From NCBI RefSeq assembly GCF_004138295.1, contig NZ_SCFM01000018.1:62001-126000 (forward strand): a stretch of 64,000 bases of DNA. The letters run 5' to 3'. Below, piece after piece: positions 23,331 to 34,067 of the stretch (position 1 is the first letter of the stretch; the number at the start of each line of letters is the position of its first letter). The translations under genes and the position numbers were made by a program. The notes under the pieces are model-generated. The model was given only the letters and a program-made list of their open reading frames with translations. It did no database searches and was not told where the DNA came from. The stretch comes from Ectobacillus funiculus. Lineage in GTDB: Bacteria; Bacillota; Bacilli; Bacillales; Bacillaceae_G.

Positions 23331-24518
23331 TTAAGCGCGCTCTACGATTGTTGCTACCCCTTGTCCTCCGCCAATGCAAAGCGTTGCTAGACCAGTTTGG
23401 CTATCACGCTTAATCATTTCATGGATAAGGCTAACAAGAACACGGGCACCACTTGCGCCAATTGGGTGTCCTAATGCAATCGCACCGCCGTTTACGTTCA
23501 ATTTCTCTTTATTAAATTGAAGCTCACGGTCTACTGCAAGAGCTTGTGCTGCAAACGCTTCGTTTGCCTCGATTAAGCTGATATCCTCTAATTGAAGAGC
23601 TGCTTTTTCAAGAGCTTTTTTCACAGCTGGAACAGGACCGATTCCCATAATGCTTGGATCTACGCCTGCACTTGCATTAGCTTTGATCGTTACTAATGGC
23701 TTAAGTCCTAATTCATCTGCTTTTTTACGGCTCATAACAACTAGTGCAGCAGCGCCATCGTTAAGGCCTGAAGCATTAGCAGCTGTAACAGATCCGTCTT
23801 TTTTGAATGCTGGACGAAGCTTTCCAAGTCCTTCTGCAGTTGTTCCAAAGCGAGGGAACTCGTCTTGTGCAACTACAGTCACTTGACCTTTGCGTCCTGG
23901 TACTTCTACAGGAACAATCTCCTCAGCAAAACGATTGGATTCGATTGCCGCTTGCGCCTTTTGCTGACTCCAAGCAGCAAACTCATCTTGTTCTTCACGA
24001 GAAATGCTATATTTATCACAGAGATTTTCTGCTGTAATCCCCATGTGATAGTTATTAAAGGAGCATGTTAATCCATCATGAATCATGCTATCTACTAGCT
24101 TTTGATCTCCCATTTTAAATCCATTACGAGCCCCTTGTAAAAGGTAAGGAGCTTGGCTCATGTTTTCCATTCCGCCTGCAACAACGATTTCTGCATCTCC
24201 TGAAAGAATCGCTTGAGTTGCTAGATGCACTGCTTTCAGCCCTGAGCCACACACTTTATTGATTGTTAATGCAGATACTTCCTGAGGTAAGCCGGCAGCA
24301 ATAGCAGCTTGTCTTGCTGGGTTTTGGCCAAGACCAGCTTGCAAAACGTTCCCCATAATAACTTCATCAACCTGATTTGCATCTACCCCTGCTTTTTGTA
24401 ATGCGTCTTTAATTACTACGCCGCCTAATGTGGATGCAGAAACATTTTGTAAGCTACCTCCAAAGTTTCCAATCGCAGTTCTTACAGCACTAACAATAAC
24501 AACTTCTGTCTGAGTCAT
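23331..24518 (-). CDS. Acetyl-CoA C-acetyltransferase (thiolase)
   Basis: The protein has 395 residues, full thiolase length. The acyl-accepting Cys lies in '[17 protein letters not shown]' (about residue 90), the active-site His in '[17 protein letters not shown]' (about 350) and the second Cys in '[14 protein letters not shown]' (about 380). It condenses two acetyl-CoA, or cleaves acetoacetyl-CoA, in ketone-body, fatty-acid or polyhydroxybutyrate metabolism. It resembles Bacillus MmgA/AtoB. It stands alone; no beta-oxidation partners are adjacent. SD AAGGGGAG precedes ATG 24518. A cre box lies about 170 bp upstream but is better placed for the divergent odhAB promoter. Confidence 0.9.
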   Translation of the reverse strand: MTQTEVVIVSAVRTAIGNFGGSLQNVSASTLGGVVIKDALQKAGVDANQVDEVIMGNVLQAGLGQNPARQAAIAAGLPQEVSALTINKVCGSGLKAVHLATQAILSGDAEIVVAGGMENMSQAPYLLQGARNGFKMGDQKLVDSMIHDGLTCSFNNYHMGITAENLCDKYSISREEQDEFAAWSQQKAQAAIESNRFAEEIVPVEVPGRKGQVTVVAQDEFPRFGTTAEGLGKLRPAFKKDGSVTAANASGLNDGAAALVVMSRKKADELGLKPLVTIKANASAGVDPSIMGIGPVPAVKKALEKAALQLEDISLIEANEAFAAQALAVDRELQFNKEKLNVNGGAIALGHPIGASGARVLVSLIHEMIKRDSQTGLATLCIGGGQGVATIVERA

Positions 24519-24648
24519 GTCGAAAATCTCCCCTTAATATCGATAACCATCGATTTATTTCCTCAAGTTTAGACATTAAATATTCAGCTTCTAAATTCCT
24601 CCTTTCTAACCATTTTTTCGTTCATCATTTTTCGACATTTTCTTTACA

Positions 24649-24697
24649 TTGACATACACCTGCCATGATATAAAAAACGTTTCTGCAAGCGGTAACA
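24649..24697 (+). promoter_or_regulatory. Promoter with cre box, probably for odhAB (distal)
   Basis: TTGACA (24649-24654), 16 bp, TAAAAA (24671-24676), then TGCAAGCGGTAACA (24684-24697), which matches the cre consensus closely. CcpA bound just downstream of the start site would block transcription. This would be about 350 bp upstream of the odhA start. Confidence 0.45.
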
Positions 24698-24854
24698 GGG
24701 AATAGGAAATATATTGAATAGCCCTACAGAAACCCAGATAACACCAAGTCTTTCATCTATATGCTAAGGGAAATATAAAAAAATGCCCTTACCTTAGACA
24801 CCTATTGGATAGTTCTATCTAAATGTACATCTCTTACTGATATGGAAACATGAT

Positions 24855-24899
24855 ACAAAAATCAACTTACTGCAACGTCTACTCTCTGTTGATTTTTGT
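24855..24899. other. Hairpin within the odhA upstream region
   Basis: CAAAAATCAAC (24856-24866) and GTTGATTTTTG (24888-24898) form an 11-bp perfect stem. On the plus strand it ends GATTTTTGTCG, resembling a leader terminator between the distal and proximal promoters of odhAB. Confidence 0.45.
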
Positions 24900-24980
24900 C
24901 GAACACTTTGGTAATATCAGCACAAAAAATAAGCAGGTTAATCAGTAATCTCATAATATTCTTTTTTTAAATGATGGGTG

Positions 24981-25007
24981 TTCATTTTTATGTAAGCGAT
25001 TTATAAT
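24981..25007 (+). promoter_or_regulatory. Proximal odhA promoter
   Basis: TTCATT near 24980 and TATAAT at 25002-25007, with TGTAAGCGATTTAT (24991-25004, a partial cre) overlapping the -10. It lies about 40 bp from the start codon. Confidence 0.4.
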
Positions 25008-25045
25008 AAAGAAAGAGTGTCCCATCATTGAGGAGGTATGGCCAA

Positions 25046-27922
25046 ATGGCAACCGAACAGACAAACAAAACAAATCCATGGACAAAGTTTCACGGTCCAA
25101 ATCTTGGCTATGTCGTTGAGCAATATGATCGTTATGTAAACAATGAAGAATCCGTTGATCCGGAATTAATAGAGCTTTTTGTCCAATGGGGTCCACCTTT
25201 GGATTTTAAAATTTCAAAAAAAGAAGCAGGACAAGCCCCTCCTTCTTTCAACAATACAACTAACATGGACATAATACTTAAGATAGTAAAGCTATGCGAA
25301 GATATTCGCAGACATGGACACTTAGCAGCGAGCATCAACCCATTATCAGAACAAAAAAATAACCACCCTTTGCTGCAGCCAGAAAAATATGGTTTAACTG
25401 AAACTGATTTGAAAGCGGTTTCCGCTAAGCTTGTTTGGGAAAACGCACCAAAGGAAATCCAAACGGCATGGGATGCATTCAACCAGTTAAAATCGGTTTA
25501 TACTTCATCCTTAGCATACGAGTTTGAGCATGTGCATAGCAGCGAGGAACGAGCATGGCTGCAACAAATGGTAGAAACAGGATCCTTACATCGTGCCTTA
25601 TCTAAAGAAAAGCGGGCAAACCTGCTGCAGCGCCTAACTGAAGTAGAGGGTTTTGAACAATTTTTACACCGAACATTTGTAGGGCAGAAGCGATTTTCTA
25701 TTGAAGGCGTCGATATGCTAGTACCAGTACTGGATGAAATCGTAAATGAAAGCGTTATCTTAGGCATGCACAATGTCTTGATTGGTATGGCGCACCGCGG
25801 ACGCTTAAGTGTATTAGCTCACACACTTGAAAAGCCATATCGCAGCATTCTTACAGAATTTCAACACTCCACTACAAAGAAGACCGGCCAACCAGAGGAT
25901 AAAGTTGGTTGGACAGGAGATGTTAAATATCATTTAGGCTATAATCGTTTTATTGAAGGAACTAATGGGGTTCGTACACGCGTAACTTTAGCTAACAACC
26001 CGAGCCACCTTGAAGTTGTAGATCCTGTTGTGGAGGGCTTTGCAAGAGCTGCGCAGGATGACCGAAGCAAGCCTGGTTCGCCTAAACAAGATGTATCGAA
26101 AGCGCTTTCCGTCCTTGTTCATGGTGATGCCGCCTTTCCTGGTCAGGGAATTGTCGCAGAAACTTTAAACTTAGCTGGGCTCAAGGGTTACCATACAGGC
26201 GGAACTCTTCATATTATCGCAAATAATTTAGTCGGATTTACAACAGATAGTTCAGACTCCCGTTCCACAAGATACGCGAGTGATTTGGCAAAAGGATTTG
26301 AAGTCCCTATTGTACATGTGAATGCAGATGACCCGGAAGCTTGTTTAGCAGCTGCGTATCTTGCTCACCAATACCGAGTTCGCTTCCAAAAGGATTTTGT
26401 CATTGACCTGGTGGGCTATCGTCGCTTTGGACATAACGAAATGGATGATCCAACAATGACGCAGCCGCATGTATATAAGAAGATTACAAATCATCCAACT
26501 GTAAGAGCATTATATGCAAATCAGCTTCAAGCGAAGGGAATTCTTACACAAGAAGAAGCAGAGCAAATGAAGCAAAACGTTCAAGAAATATTACAAACTG
26601 AATATAACAACGTTCCTGAAAAGAAGGAGACTCTATCTGGAGATATACCGGTACCAGAAGTCATTGCCAATGGTATTCCATCAATAGAAACAGGCGTACC
26701 ATTAGATACACTTCGTGAATTAAATACAGAATTATTGAGCTGGCCAGAAGGCTTTACTATTTATCCGAAATTAAAGCGCATTCTTGAACGCCGTAAAAGC
26801 GCATTAGAAGAGCAAGGAAAAGTAGAGTGGGCAGTGGCTGAAGCATTAGCATTCGCAACGATCCTACAAGACGGAACACCAATTCGTCTAACAGGACAAG
26901 ACTCAGAGCGTGGAACATTTGCTCAGCGTCATATTGTGCTGCATGATACAGAAACAAATGAAACCTTCTCAACAATGCAGCAGCTCCCGCAGGCTCGCGC
27001 TTCCTTTACGGTCCATAATAGTCCGTTATCTGAAGCAGCGGTTGTCGGTTTTGAATATGGATACAATGTATTCGCTCCCGAAACACTTGTTATTTGGGAA
27101 GCGCAATACGGAGATTTTGCTAACACAGCACAAACTCTCTTTGATCAATTCATCTCAGCAAGCCGTGCCAAATGGGGACAAAAATCGGGTCTTGTTATAT
27201 TGCTCCCTCATGGCTATGAAGGGCAAGGACCTGAACATTCGAGCGCTCGACCGGAACGCTTTTTACAGCTTGCAGCTGAAAATAACTGGACTGTCGCAAA
27301 CGTAACAAGTGCAGCTCAATATTTCCATATTCTTCGTCGACAAGCATCCGTTTTAGGAACAGATTCTGTCCGACCACTAGTAATTATGGCACCAAAAAGC
27401 TTATTGCGTCATGCGATGATTGCATCTCCAAGCAGTGACCTAAGCAAAGGCCGTTTTCAGACAGTGCTAGAGCAGCCAAATCTTGGACAAGACGCAAATA
27501 AAGTAAAACGCTTAGTACTAACAACAGGAAAAATGGCAATTGACTTAGCAATGGAAGCAGAAGCACATAAAGAGAATGAAATCCTAGATGCAGTACACAT
27601 TATTCGCATCGAACAGTTATATCCGTTTCCAAAGGAAAAGGTGGCGACGATCGTAAAGCGTTATCCGAATCTTGAAGAAATCGTTTGGGTACAAGAGGAA
27701 CCAAAAAATATGGGGTCTTGGCATTATATCGCCCCTACCCTATTCGAGCTTGCCGGCAAGCATATAGCAGTAGACTATATCGGACGTCCAGAACGCTCAA
27801 GTCCTTCAGGCGGAGATCCAGCGATTCATAAAAAAGAACAAGAACAGATCGTGAAGCAGGCATTAATCACAGATCGCTTATCCAACTACGAGAATCAAGA
27901 ACAAGCATTAGTGAAAAACTAA
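25046..27922 (+). CDS. odhA: 2-oxoglutarate dehydrogenase E1 component
   Basis: The protein has 958 residues from ATG 25046 (SD GAGGAGGT, eight bases). An in-frame TTG at 25028 overlaps the SD and is not needed. The N-terminus '[18 protein letters not shown]' is typical of Bacillus OdhA. The thiamine-diphosphate core shows '[14 protein letters not shown]' (about residues 245-258), '[20 protein letters not shown]' and '[19 protein letters not shown]', and the pyrimidine-binding half shows '[20 protein letters not shown]' (about 720-740). It decarboxylates 2-oxoglutarate and transfers the succinyl group to E2 in the TCA cycle. It forms an operon with odhB 61 bp downstream. cre sites upstream suggest glucose repression. 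Confidence 0.95.
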   Translation: MATEQTNKTNPWTKFHGPNLGYVVEQYDRYVNNEESVDPELIELFVQWGPPLDFKISKKEAGQAPPSFNNTTNMDIILKIVKLCEDIRRHGHLAASINPLSEQKNNHPLLQPEKYGLTETDLKAVSAKLVWENAPKEIQTAWDAFNQLKSVYTSSLAYEFEHVHSSEERAWLQQMVETGSLHRALSKEKRANLLQRLTEVEGFEQFLHRTFVGQKRFSIEGVDMLVPVLDEIVNESVILGMHNVLIGMAHRGRLSVLAHTLEKPYRSILTEFQHSTTKKTGQPEDKVGWTGDVKYHLGYNRFIEGTNGVRTRVTLANNPSHLEVVDPVVEGFARAAQDDRSKPGSPKQDVSKALSVLVHGDAAFPGQGIVAETLNLAGLKGYHTGGTLHIIANNLVGFTTDSSDSRSTRYASDLAKGFEVPIVHVNADDPEACLAAAYLAHQYRVRFQKDFVIDLVGYRRFGHNEMDDPTMTQPHVYKKITNHPTVRALYANQLQAKGILTQEEAEQMKQNVQEILQTEYNNVPEKKETLSGDIPVPEVIANGIPSIETGVPLDTLRELNTELLSWPEGFTIYPKLKRILERRKSALEEQGKVEWAVAEALAFATILQDGTPIRLTGQDSERGTFAQRHIVLHDTETNETFSTMQQLPQARASFTVHNSPLSEAAVVGFEYGYNVFAPETLVIWEAQYGDFANTAQTLFDQFISASRAKWGQKSGLVILLPHGYEGQGPEHSSARPERFLQLAAENNWTVANVTSAAQYFHILRRQASVLGTDSVRPLVIMAPKSLLRHAMIASPSSDLSKGRFQTVLEQPNLGQDANKVKRLVLTTGKMAIDLAMEAEAHKENEILDAVHIIRIEQLYPFPKEKVATIVKRYPNLEEIVWVQEEPKNMGSWHYIAPTLFELAGKHIAVDYIGRPERSSPSGGDPAIHKKEQEQIVKQALITDRLSNYENQEQALVKN

Positions 27923-27983
27923 AACAATTCATTTAGGGCGGCTATTGATAAAGAGCGTTACACCATCAAGGGGGATATAGAAA

Positions 27984-29249
27984 ATGATTGAAATTAAAGT
28001 GCCAGAGCTTGCAGAATCCATTACAGAAGGAACCATTTCAAACTGGCTCATCAAGGTTGGCGACAGAGTAAACAAAGGGGAAAGTGTCGTTGAGCTTGAA
28101 ACAGACAAAGTAAATGTTGAAGTCAATGCAGATTATGCCGGGGTATTAACACAGCTATTAAAACAACCTGGCGACACAGTAGAAGTTGGAGATGTTATCG
28201 CTATTTTGGAGGAAAATGTAGATGCCAGCATACCTGCTGTCGAGCCTGTTAATCAACAAGCTCCTGCTTCAAGTGTATCTGTCGTGCAGCAGGAGACTGA
28301 TTCGGCAAACAATCAATCCTTACATCGCTTTCCAAGCACAGGTCAGCCTGTTGCTTCACCAGCAGCTAGAAAATTAGCACGCGAAATGGGAATTGATTTA
28401 AATGAAGTACGAAGCACTGATCCACTTGGCAGAATTAGACCGCATGATGTGAAAGGATCGACTGTTCCAGCTCCTGCGGCAGAAGTGCCAAAATTAGAAA
28501 AGCCTGCTCCAAAGCCTGCAGGTATACAAGCAGATGCAGAATTTACAAAGCCGGTGGAACGCTTGAAAATGTCCCGTCGCCGCCAAACAATCGCCAAACG
28601 TCTCGTTGAAGTACAGCACACAGCTGCAATGCTAACTACATTTAATGAAGTCGATATGTCCGCGGTTATGAAGCTACGTACAAAACGTAAGGATGCATTT
28701 TTTGAAAAGCATGGCGTGCGTCTTGGCTTTATGTCCTTCTTTACCAAAGCTGTAGTGGCAGCACTTAAGAAGTACCCGCTTCTCAATGCCGAAATTCAAG
28801 ATGACGAGATTATCCTAAAGAAATTTTATGATATCGGAATCGCAGTGGCCGCGCCAGAAGGGTTAGTTGTACCAGTTGTACGTGATGCAAATCAAAAAAG
28901 CTTCGCGGAAATTGAGGGAGAAATTAACCAGCTCGGCAAAAAAGCACGTGATAACAACCTTACATTAAAAGAGCTGCAAGGCGGCACATTTACAATTACA
29001 AACGGGGGAGTTTTCGGTTCCTTAATGTCAACACCGATCTTAAACAGCCCGCAGGTAGGAATTCTTGGTATGCATAAGATTCAAACAAGACCAATAGCTA
29101 TCGATGAGGAACGTATGGAAAATCGACCAATGATGTATATTGCTCTTTCCTATGACCACCGCATTGTTGATGGAAAAGAAGCGGTTGGCTTTCTTGTTAC
29201 GGTGAAGGAACTGCTAGAGGACCCTGAATCCCTATTGTTAGAAGGTTGA
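27984..29249 (+). CDS. odhB: Dihydrolipoyllysine succinyltransferase (2-oxoglutarate dehydrogenase E2)
   Basis: The protein has 421 residues. An N-terminal lipoyl domain (residues 1-76) carries the lipoyl-Lys in '[19 protein letters not shown]'. A Pro/Ala-rich linker is followed by a peripheral-subunit-binding domain (about 120-155, '[19 protein letters not shown]'). The catalytic acyltransferase domain has the active-site His in '[19 protein letters not shown]' (about 390-408). It moves the succinyl group to CoA in the oxoglutarate dehydrogenase complex. SD AAGGGGGAT precedes the ATG. The E3 subunit gene (lpd) is not here, as in other bacilli. The terminator at 29350 ends the operon. Confidence 0.95.
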   Translation: MIEIKVPELAESITEGTISNWLIKVGDRVNKGESVVELETDKVNVEVNADYAGVLTQLLKQPGDTVEVGDVIAILEENVDASIPAVEPVNQQAPASSVSVVQQETDSANNQSLHRFPSTGQPVASPAARKLAREMGIDLNEVRSTDPLGRIRPHDVKGSTVPAPAAEVPKLEKPAPKPAGIQADAEFTKPVERLKMSRRRQTIAKRLVEVQHTAAMLTTFNEVDMSAVMKLRTKRKDAFFEKHGVRLGFMSFFTKAVVAALKKYPLLNAEIQDDEIILKKFYDIGIAVAAPEGLVVPVVRDANQKSFAEIEGEINQLGKKARDNNLTLKELQGGTFTITNGGVFGSLMSTPILNSPQVGILGMHKIQTRPIAIDEERMENRPMMYIALSYDHRIVDGKEAVGFLVTVKELLEDPESLLLEG

Positions 29250-29349
29250 TTGGTTTTGATCAGATCCCATATGAAACCTTGAACTGGGTAGCAAGGAAGT
29301 CATCTGCTCAGCCGCCAATCAATGGAATCTGTCTATAATTAACATTATA

Positions 29350-29401
29350 TAAAAAGTCCGCCTTATCCCCTTATTACTAAGGAATGAGGCGGACTTTTTA
29401 T
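29350..29401. terminator. Strong bidirectional terminator (odhB / LysR)
   Basis: AAAAAGTCCGCC (29351-29362) pairs with GGCGGACTTTTT (29388-29399), with a second inner stem CCTTA/TAAGG. It serves odhB on the plus strand and the LysR gene on the minus strand. Confidence 0.85.
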
Positions 29402-29438
29402 ATCTTGTTTTTCAATAGTGCGGCTCCAAGCTCAACGA

Positions 29439-30329
29439 TCAAAGAGGCTTACTTAAGTCTATACCTTCCATGAAAGTAACAAACGCTTTTACCATGTTCA
29501 GCTTCAAGGAATCCTCATGGTAAATCATCCATGTTTTTCGTAATATAGGCTCCCCTTCTTTTGTTCGGATATCAATTTTGTGTATATCATCTATACCGTT
29601 GAAAAGCATGCTCGACATAATGGCGTAGCCTAATCCATTCACTACCATTTCCTTACATGTATCAGCCTTATCAACCTCTATGCTCGTTAAAGGCGGCTGA
29701 GAATAATTTTCTGCCCACCAATTGTCAACCACAGATTTTAATAAATAATCGGGTTGGTAATTAATTCTTGGCAGATGAGGAAGGTCGGAAATGTGAATTT
29801 TTTCCTTAGAAGCAATACATATTGTTTCTTCAAATAATAGCTGTTTTTTCTCCTGCCAGCTGTAATCCCCCCTAATAAAACCAATATGCGCATCTTGGTT
29901 ATAAACTAAATTGGTGATATCACTGCTCCAAGCCGTCGAGACCTTAAATTCAATAGCTGGATATTGATCCTTAAAACGCTTTAATAAGGTTGGAAGGTGA
30001 TAATGTGCAAAGAAATTTGCAACACCCAGCTTTAATGTTCCAGCAACTTTACTGTCCATATTGAGAACATTTTCTTTCATTTTTTGAATTCTCAACAGTA
30101 TTTCTTTCGCACATTTTGCTAAATATTCTCCTTGCGGAGTGAACTGAATTCCCCTCCTTCCCCGGTTTACAATTTGGACCCCAAATTCTTTTTCAATTAG
30201 CTGTAAACGATGTGTTAAAGCAGGCTGAGAAATATATAAACTTTTTGCTGCCTTCGTAATATTTTTTTCGTTATGAAGCACCTGTAAAATAAGCCAATCC
30301 CGATCCTCCATCAGTTCTCTCCTATCCAA
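29439..30329 (-). CDS. LysR-family transcriptional regulator (paralogue 1)
   Basis: The protein has 296 residues. The N-terminal winged HTH is 'ITKAAKSLYISQPALTHRLQ' (about residues 19-38), and the C-terminal half is a periplasmic-binding-protein-like effector domain. It is clearly paralogous to the LysR at 34348-35214, sharing 'LYISQPALT.RL', 'LKLGVANFFAHYHLP', 'WSSDITNL' and 'KEMVVNGLGYAIM'. It is divergent from the AbrB-type membrane protein gene (180-bp gap), which it most likely controls. The presence of two such paralogues beside putative tricarboxylate genes suggests a related ligand, perhaps a tricarboxylate or dicarboxylate (inference). Confidence 0.85.
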   Translation of the reverse strand: MDRRELMEDRDWLILQVLHNEKNITKAAKSLYISQPALTHRLQLIEKEFGVQIVNRGRRGIQFTPQGEYLAKCAKEILLRIQKMKENVLNMDSKVAGTLKLGVANFFAHYHLPTLLKRFKDQYPAIEFKVSTAWSSDITNLVYNQDAHIGFIRGDYSWQEKKQLLFEETICIASKEKIHISDLPHLPRINYQPDYLLKSVVDNWWAENYSQPPLTSIEVDKADTCKEMVVNGLGYAIMSSMLFNGIDDIHKIDIRTKEGEPILRKTWMIYHEDSLKLNMVKAFVTFMEGIDLSKPL

Positions 30330-30508
30330 CCATCAATTTTATTTATGGTTAGTTATCAATCTTATATATTTTATTTATTTCTAGTAGTATATTAATATTC
30401 ATTTATGCAAGGTTCAACCCTTTTACAATATGTACAGCATCATTATAGAGAAAGTCTGCCTGGTACTTTCACTCCTAACAAACATGTTTTAAGAAAGGAG
30501 GAATCTGT

Positions 30509-31642
30509 ATGAAGGATACGGTTTTTTTCAAAAATATTTATTTCATCATATTAAGCAGTATAGGGGGGCTTATCCTCTCCTTAACCGGGCTTTCCATCGG
30601 TTGGATGCTTGGGACACTGCTCTTGGCAACCCTTCTCTCTTTCCAGCGATCAACATTTTTAAAGCTTCCCGAGAAGCAACAGGGAGTTTCAAAGCATTGG
30701 TTACAAGCTGGGCAATGTATTTTAGGGATTGAATTGGGACAAAAAATGAACTTGTCTATTTTTCATATTTTTAAAGAAGACTGGATGACTATCCTAATTA
30801 TGCTGCTTTTGTCTATCGTTTTTTCTATCCTTTCCGGATTCATTCTATGGAAGTTTAGCCAAATGGATATGCTGACGAGCTTGTTTGGAACAGCCCCTGG
30901 AGGATTAAGTGCGATGCCTGGTATTGCGGAAGAAGTAGGCGCCAATACCGCAATCGTCAGCATTGTTCAAACTATGCGTGTTTTTCTAATTGTCCTAATG
31001 ATCCCAGTCATTGTTTCTTCTTGGACTTTAGATCCTGTTAATCCTACAGCAGCTTATCTTTCTTCTGTTCAAATACCCGCGTTTCATATAGGGCAACTTC
31101 TCTGGACTATCATCTTAATCGTAACAGCGTGTGGAGGATATTATATAGGGAAGACCTTAAGATTCCCTGCCCCATGGTTAGTGGGAAGCATGGTCAGTGT
31201 TGCTATTATACAATCGCTCAGTTCCTCCTATGTTGGACATGATATGATTGCATGGTGGCCTCACAGCGTAATTATTTTATCGCAAATTTTAATGGGTTCA
31301 AGCATAGGGTCACGTTTTGAAAAAAATATGTTTATAGGCTTGAAAAATACATTGTTTGTTTCTTTAGTAAGTACAATCATCCTCATTCTTGCCATGTTCC
31401 TATGTGCATATCTTGTATCAACCTTAACGGGTATAACATTTATCACTGCTGCCTTGGCGTTTGCCCCGGGCGGGATTGCAGAAATGACAACCACGGCAGT
31501 CGTTTTACACGCGGACTCTACCTTTGTATTAGCGGTGCAAGTGCTTCGATTAGTCTTTGTCTGTGTCATTCTCCCTCCCTTTTTCAGATTTTTACATCAC
31601 TGGAAGCTAAGAAAAAATATACGCTCTCATGTATCTGCTTAA
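30509..31642 (+). CDS. AbrB-family membrane protein (putative transporter)
   Basis: The protein has 377 residues, almost entirely hydrophobic, with about 10-11 membrane helices arranged as a duplicated unit. Each half contains a Gly/Pro-rich signature: 'FGTAPGGLSAMPGIAEEVGA' (about residues 129-148) and 'ALAFAPGGIAEMTTTAVVLH' (about 313-332). This matches the integral membrane 'AbrB' family (PF05145), often misannotated as a regulator or ammonia monooxygenase; members are thought to be transporters. SD AAAGGAGG precedes the ATG. It is divergent from a LysR gene and followed 56 bp later by yyaC. Substrate is unknown; the neighbourhood hints at organic acids. Confidence 0.8.
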   Translation: MKDTVFFKNIYFIILSSIGGLILSLTGLSIGWMLGTLLLATLLSFQRSTFLKLPEKQQGVSKHWLQAGQCILGIELGQKMNLSIFHIFKEDWMTILIMLLLSIVFSILSGFILWKFSQMDMLTSLFGTAPGGLSAMPGIAEEVGANTAIVSIVQTMRVFLIVLMIPVIVSSWTLDPVNPTAAYLSSVQIPAFHIGQLLWTIILIVTACGGYYIGKTLRFPAPWLVGSMVSVAIIQSLSSSYVGHDMIAWWPHSVIILSQILMGSSIGSRFEKNMFIGLKNTLFVSLVSTIILILAMFLCAYLVSTLTGITFITAALAFAPGGIAEMTTTAVVLHADSTFVLAVQVLRLVFVCVILPPFFRFLHHWKLRKNIRSHVSA

Positions 31643-31698
31643 TTTTTCAATACTGGGATTTTCTTTTATACTTATAATGGAGATAAGGAGGGATGAGA

Positions 31699-32310
31699 AT
31701 GGATTTTTTTTATAGTCAAAAGAAAAGAGATCCACAAGAACATAAATCCTTTTTCGTTCAAGCTAATGAAAAAACACAAGAACAAGAGATAGAGCAATTG
31801 TCACTCATATTAGCCGAAATCATTCGAAGTTCATCATGTAAGGACGAAGACATTGTCTTTTTATGTATTGGTTCAGATCGATACGTTGGAGATTCCCTCG
31901 GTCCCTTAGCAGGAACAATGCTCAAAGAAAGCCAGGTTCCCTATCGTATCTATGGCACGTTAGAGGAGCCTGTTCATTCATTCAATTTGAAGAAGGTGAT
32001 AAAGGGAATTCAGAAACAATTTAAGAAGACCCTCATTATTAGTATTGATGCTTGTCTAGGAGAAAAAAATCAAGTAGGACAAGTTATTTTTCAAGAAGGG
32101 CCGCTTGTTCCGGGAAAAGCTCTTGAGAAGGTGCTGCCGGCAATAGGCGATTATCATATGAAAGGAATGGTCAACTATATAGATCCTTTGCCAACATCAC
32201 AGTTTTTAAATGATACCCGGTTATATACTGTTATGAATCTTGCAAAGATTATTGTAAAAATCATTACTCGAGCAGCTGACAAAAGCGCCTCCATACACGA
32301 TACAATTTAA
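31699..32310 (+). CDS. yyaC: Spore protease YyaC
   Basis: The protein has 203 residues from ATG 31699 (SD AAGGAGGG, seven bases); the ATG six bases earlier is within the SD spacing. The DUF1256/YyaC signature is 'IVFLCIGSDRYVGDSLGPLA' (about residues 53-72), with 'IDACLGEKNQVGQVIFQEGP' and 'YHMKGMVNYIDPLPTSQFLN'. It is related to the germination protease Gpr and acts in sporulating cells, so the organism is an endospore former. Location is odd: in other bacilli yyaC is near the chromosome-partition genes, whereas here it follows an AbrB-type transporter. A very long hairpin follows the stop codon. Confidence 0.88.
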   Translation: MDFFYSQKKRDPQEHKSFFVQANEKTQEQEIEQLSLILAEIIRSSSCKDEDIVFLCIGSDRYVGDSLGPLAGTMLKESQVPYRIYGTLEEPVHSFNLKKVIKGIQKQFKKTLIISIDACLGEKNQVGQVIFQEGPLVPGKALEKVLPAIGDYHMKGMVNYIDPLPTSQFLNDTRLYTVMNLAKIIVKIITRAADKSASIHDTI

Positions 32311-32311
32311 T

Positions 32312-32347
32312 AAGTGCAGCTAGGCTGGCGCCAGTCTAGCTGCACTT
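32312..32347. terminator. Long hairpin after yyaC (bidirectional)
   Basis: AAGTGCAGCTAG..CTGG and CCAG..CTAGCTGCACTT form a 17-bp stem (one mismatch or G-U pair) around CGCC. A weak T-rich region follows (TATACTTTAAAAT). It separates yyaC from the convergent CitMHS gene. Confidence 0.6.
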
Positions 32348-32394
32348 ATACTTTAAAATATAAAATAAACTACCCCACAGTATAAACTGCAAGT

Positions 32395-33687
32395 TTAAAA
32401 CAAAGTAAGAGCGCCAGTTAGAATAGCAACAATCATAATAACCAAGGAGCAAATAACAGCCCACTTAAATGCATATCGCTGAAATTCACCAAGATCGGTT
32501 TTAACCATTCCTACCAACAACAAAGTGGATGCAACAAGCGGGCTTAAGAAATGCACCGGTTGCCCCAAGATGGAGGCTCTAGCAATTTCTACAGGAGAAA
32601 TTCCATAAGAAGAAGCGGCTTCAGCAAGAATTGGTAAAACTCCAAAGTAGTATGCATCATTCGATAAAACAAATGTAAATGGCATGCTAGTTAGAGCAAC
32701 AACCAATGGGAAGAAAGATCCTAAAGAATCCGGAATAATTGACACTAATGCATGAGCTATTGCATCTACCATTTTTGTTCCAGAAAAAATCCCAGTAAAT
32801 ATACCAGCAGCAAATACTAAAGTAACGACAGTTAAAGCATTCCCAGCATGAGCTAACACACGCTCTTTTTGTTGCTCTAAATTCGGATAATTAATCATTG
32901 AAGCCAGAACAAAGCCTATAAGAAACAAAACAGGAACAGGCAATATTTCCATTACTAATACGACCATAACAGTCAGAGTTAGAAGTAAATTTATCCATAT
33001 TAACTTGGGGCGTTTAATATTTGCAGGAATTTCAAAAGCGGCAGCTACTTCAGGAATAGTCGATATATTTTTAGGAGAATATTGAATATCGATAATGCCA
33101 ATTCTTTCACGTTCTTTTTTCCCCAAAACATAGGCTATAAAAAGAACACATGCGATTCCCCCAGCCATTGTCGGTAAAAGCGGGATAAAGAAGTTACCCG
33201 CATCAAGACCCAAGGATGTTATAGCTCTAGTAGCAGGTCCCCCCCAAGGAGTCATACCACTCATAATACTTAGAGAAAGCAAAGAAACGGTCGCAAGAAC
33301 AAGAGGATTCATACCTAATCGCAGGTAAAGCGGCAACATAGCTGAAATCGTAATCATATGAGTCGTTGTTCCATCTCCATCTAAAGCAACTGTTAGCGCC
33401 AGCACCGCTGTTCCTATTGCTATTTTAACAGGATCCCCTTTAACGATTTGCAGCATCTTCGAAATCAATGGATCAAATAAACCAGCATCTATCAAAATGC
33501 CGAAGAATAAAATTGCAAATAATAATAAAGCTGCTGAAGGTGCAACAACCTTTAGCCCATCAAGCATCATTTTACCAAGCTGAGAACCAAATCCCCCTAC
33601 TAATGCAAAAATGATAGGAACTGAAACTAGAGCGTTAATCGGAGATAATCGCTTTGACATCATCAAATACGTAAAAACTACAACCAT
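32395..33687 (-). CDS. CitMHS-family citrate/tricarboxylate transporter
   Basis: The protein has 430 residues with about 12 membrane helices. The motifs 'VALDGDGTTTHMITISAMLP' (about residues 98-117) and 'MTPWGGPATRAITSLGLD' (about 140-157) are those of CitM/CitH, metal-citrate proton symporters. It imports citrate or a related tricarboxylate as a divalent-metal complex. ATG 33687 has AGGG six bases upstream, but the frame continues 10 codons further as ITILTFLGIS to a second, stronger GGGGGG site with no ATG/GTG/TTG. The original N-terminus may therefore start at a non-standard codon or be lost. A cre box and a 30-nt poly(A) tract lie upstream. Confidence 0.88.
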   Translation of the reverse strand: MVVVFTYLMMSKRLSPINALVSVPIIFALVGGFGSQLGKMMLDGLKVVAPSAALLLFAILFFGILIDAGLFDPLISKMLQIVKGDPVKIAIGTAVLALTVALDGDGTTTHMITISAMLPLYLRLGMNPLVLATVSLLSLSIMSGMTPWGGPATRAITSLGLDAGNFFIPLLPTMAGGIACVLFIAYVLGKKERERIGIIDIQYSPKNISTIPEVAAAFEIPANIKRPKLIWINLLLTLTVMVVLVMEILPVPVLFLIGFVLASMINYPNLEQQKERVLAHAGNALTVVTLVFAAGIFTGIFSGTKMVDAIAHALVSIIPDSLGSFFPLVVALTSMPFTFVLSNDAYYFGVLPILAEAASSYGISPVEIARASILGQPVHFLSPLVASTLLLVGMVKTDLGEFQRYAFKWAVICSLVIMIVAILTGALTLF

Positions 33688-33730
33688 TGAAATCCCTAAA
33701 AAAGTAAGAATAGTAATCCCCCCTTAATAT

Positions 33731-33780
<50 letters not shown>

Positions 33781-34067
33781 AATTTGGATACTTAAAAATG
33801 ATTTTATCATCTCCCTACGATTTGAATTCTCCATATCTTAAGAATAATTCAAGTTCACAAATAAGTGAAATATATATTTTTTGACCCTTTCCTAAAAAAA
33901 AACTTATAATTAAACGATTTTGAAGTGATGGACGCTTATGACAATTTGCGTTTTTCGAAATTCAATATGTAGTCTTATTTAACTGAATATTCAGGATTAT
34001 TGAATAAATAGTTGATATAGACCAGAAAGCTCTTAAGATTATTGTTGATAAAATCATTTATAATAAA

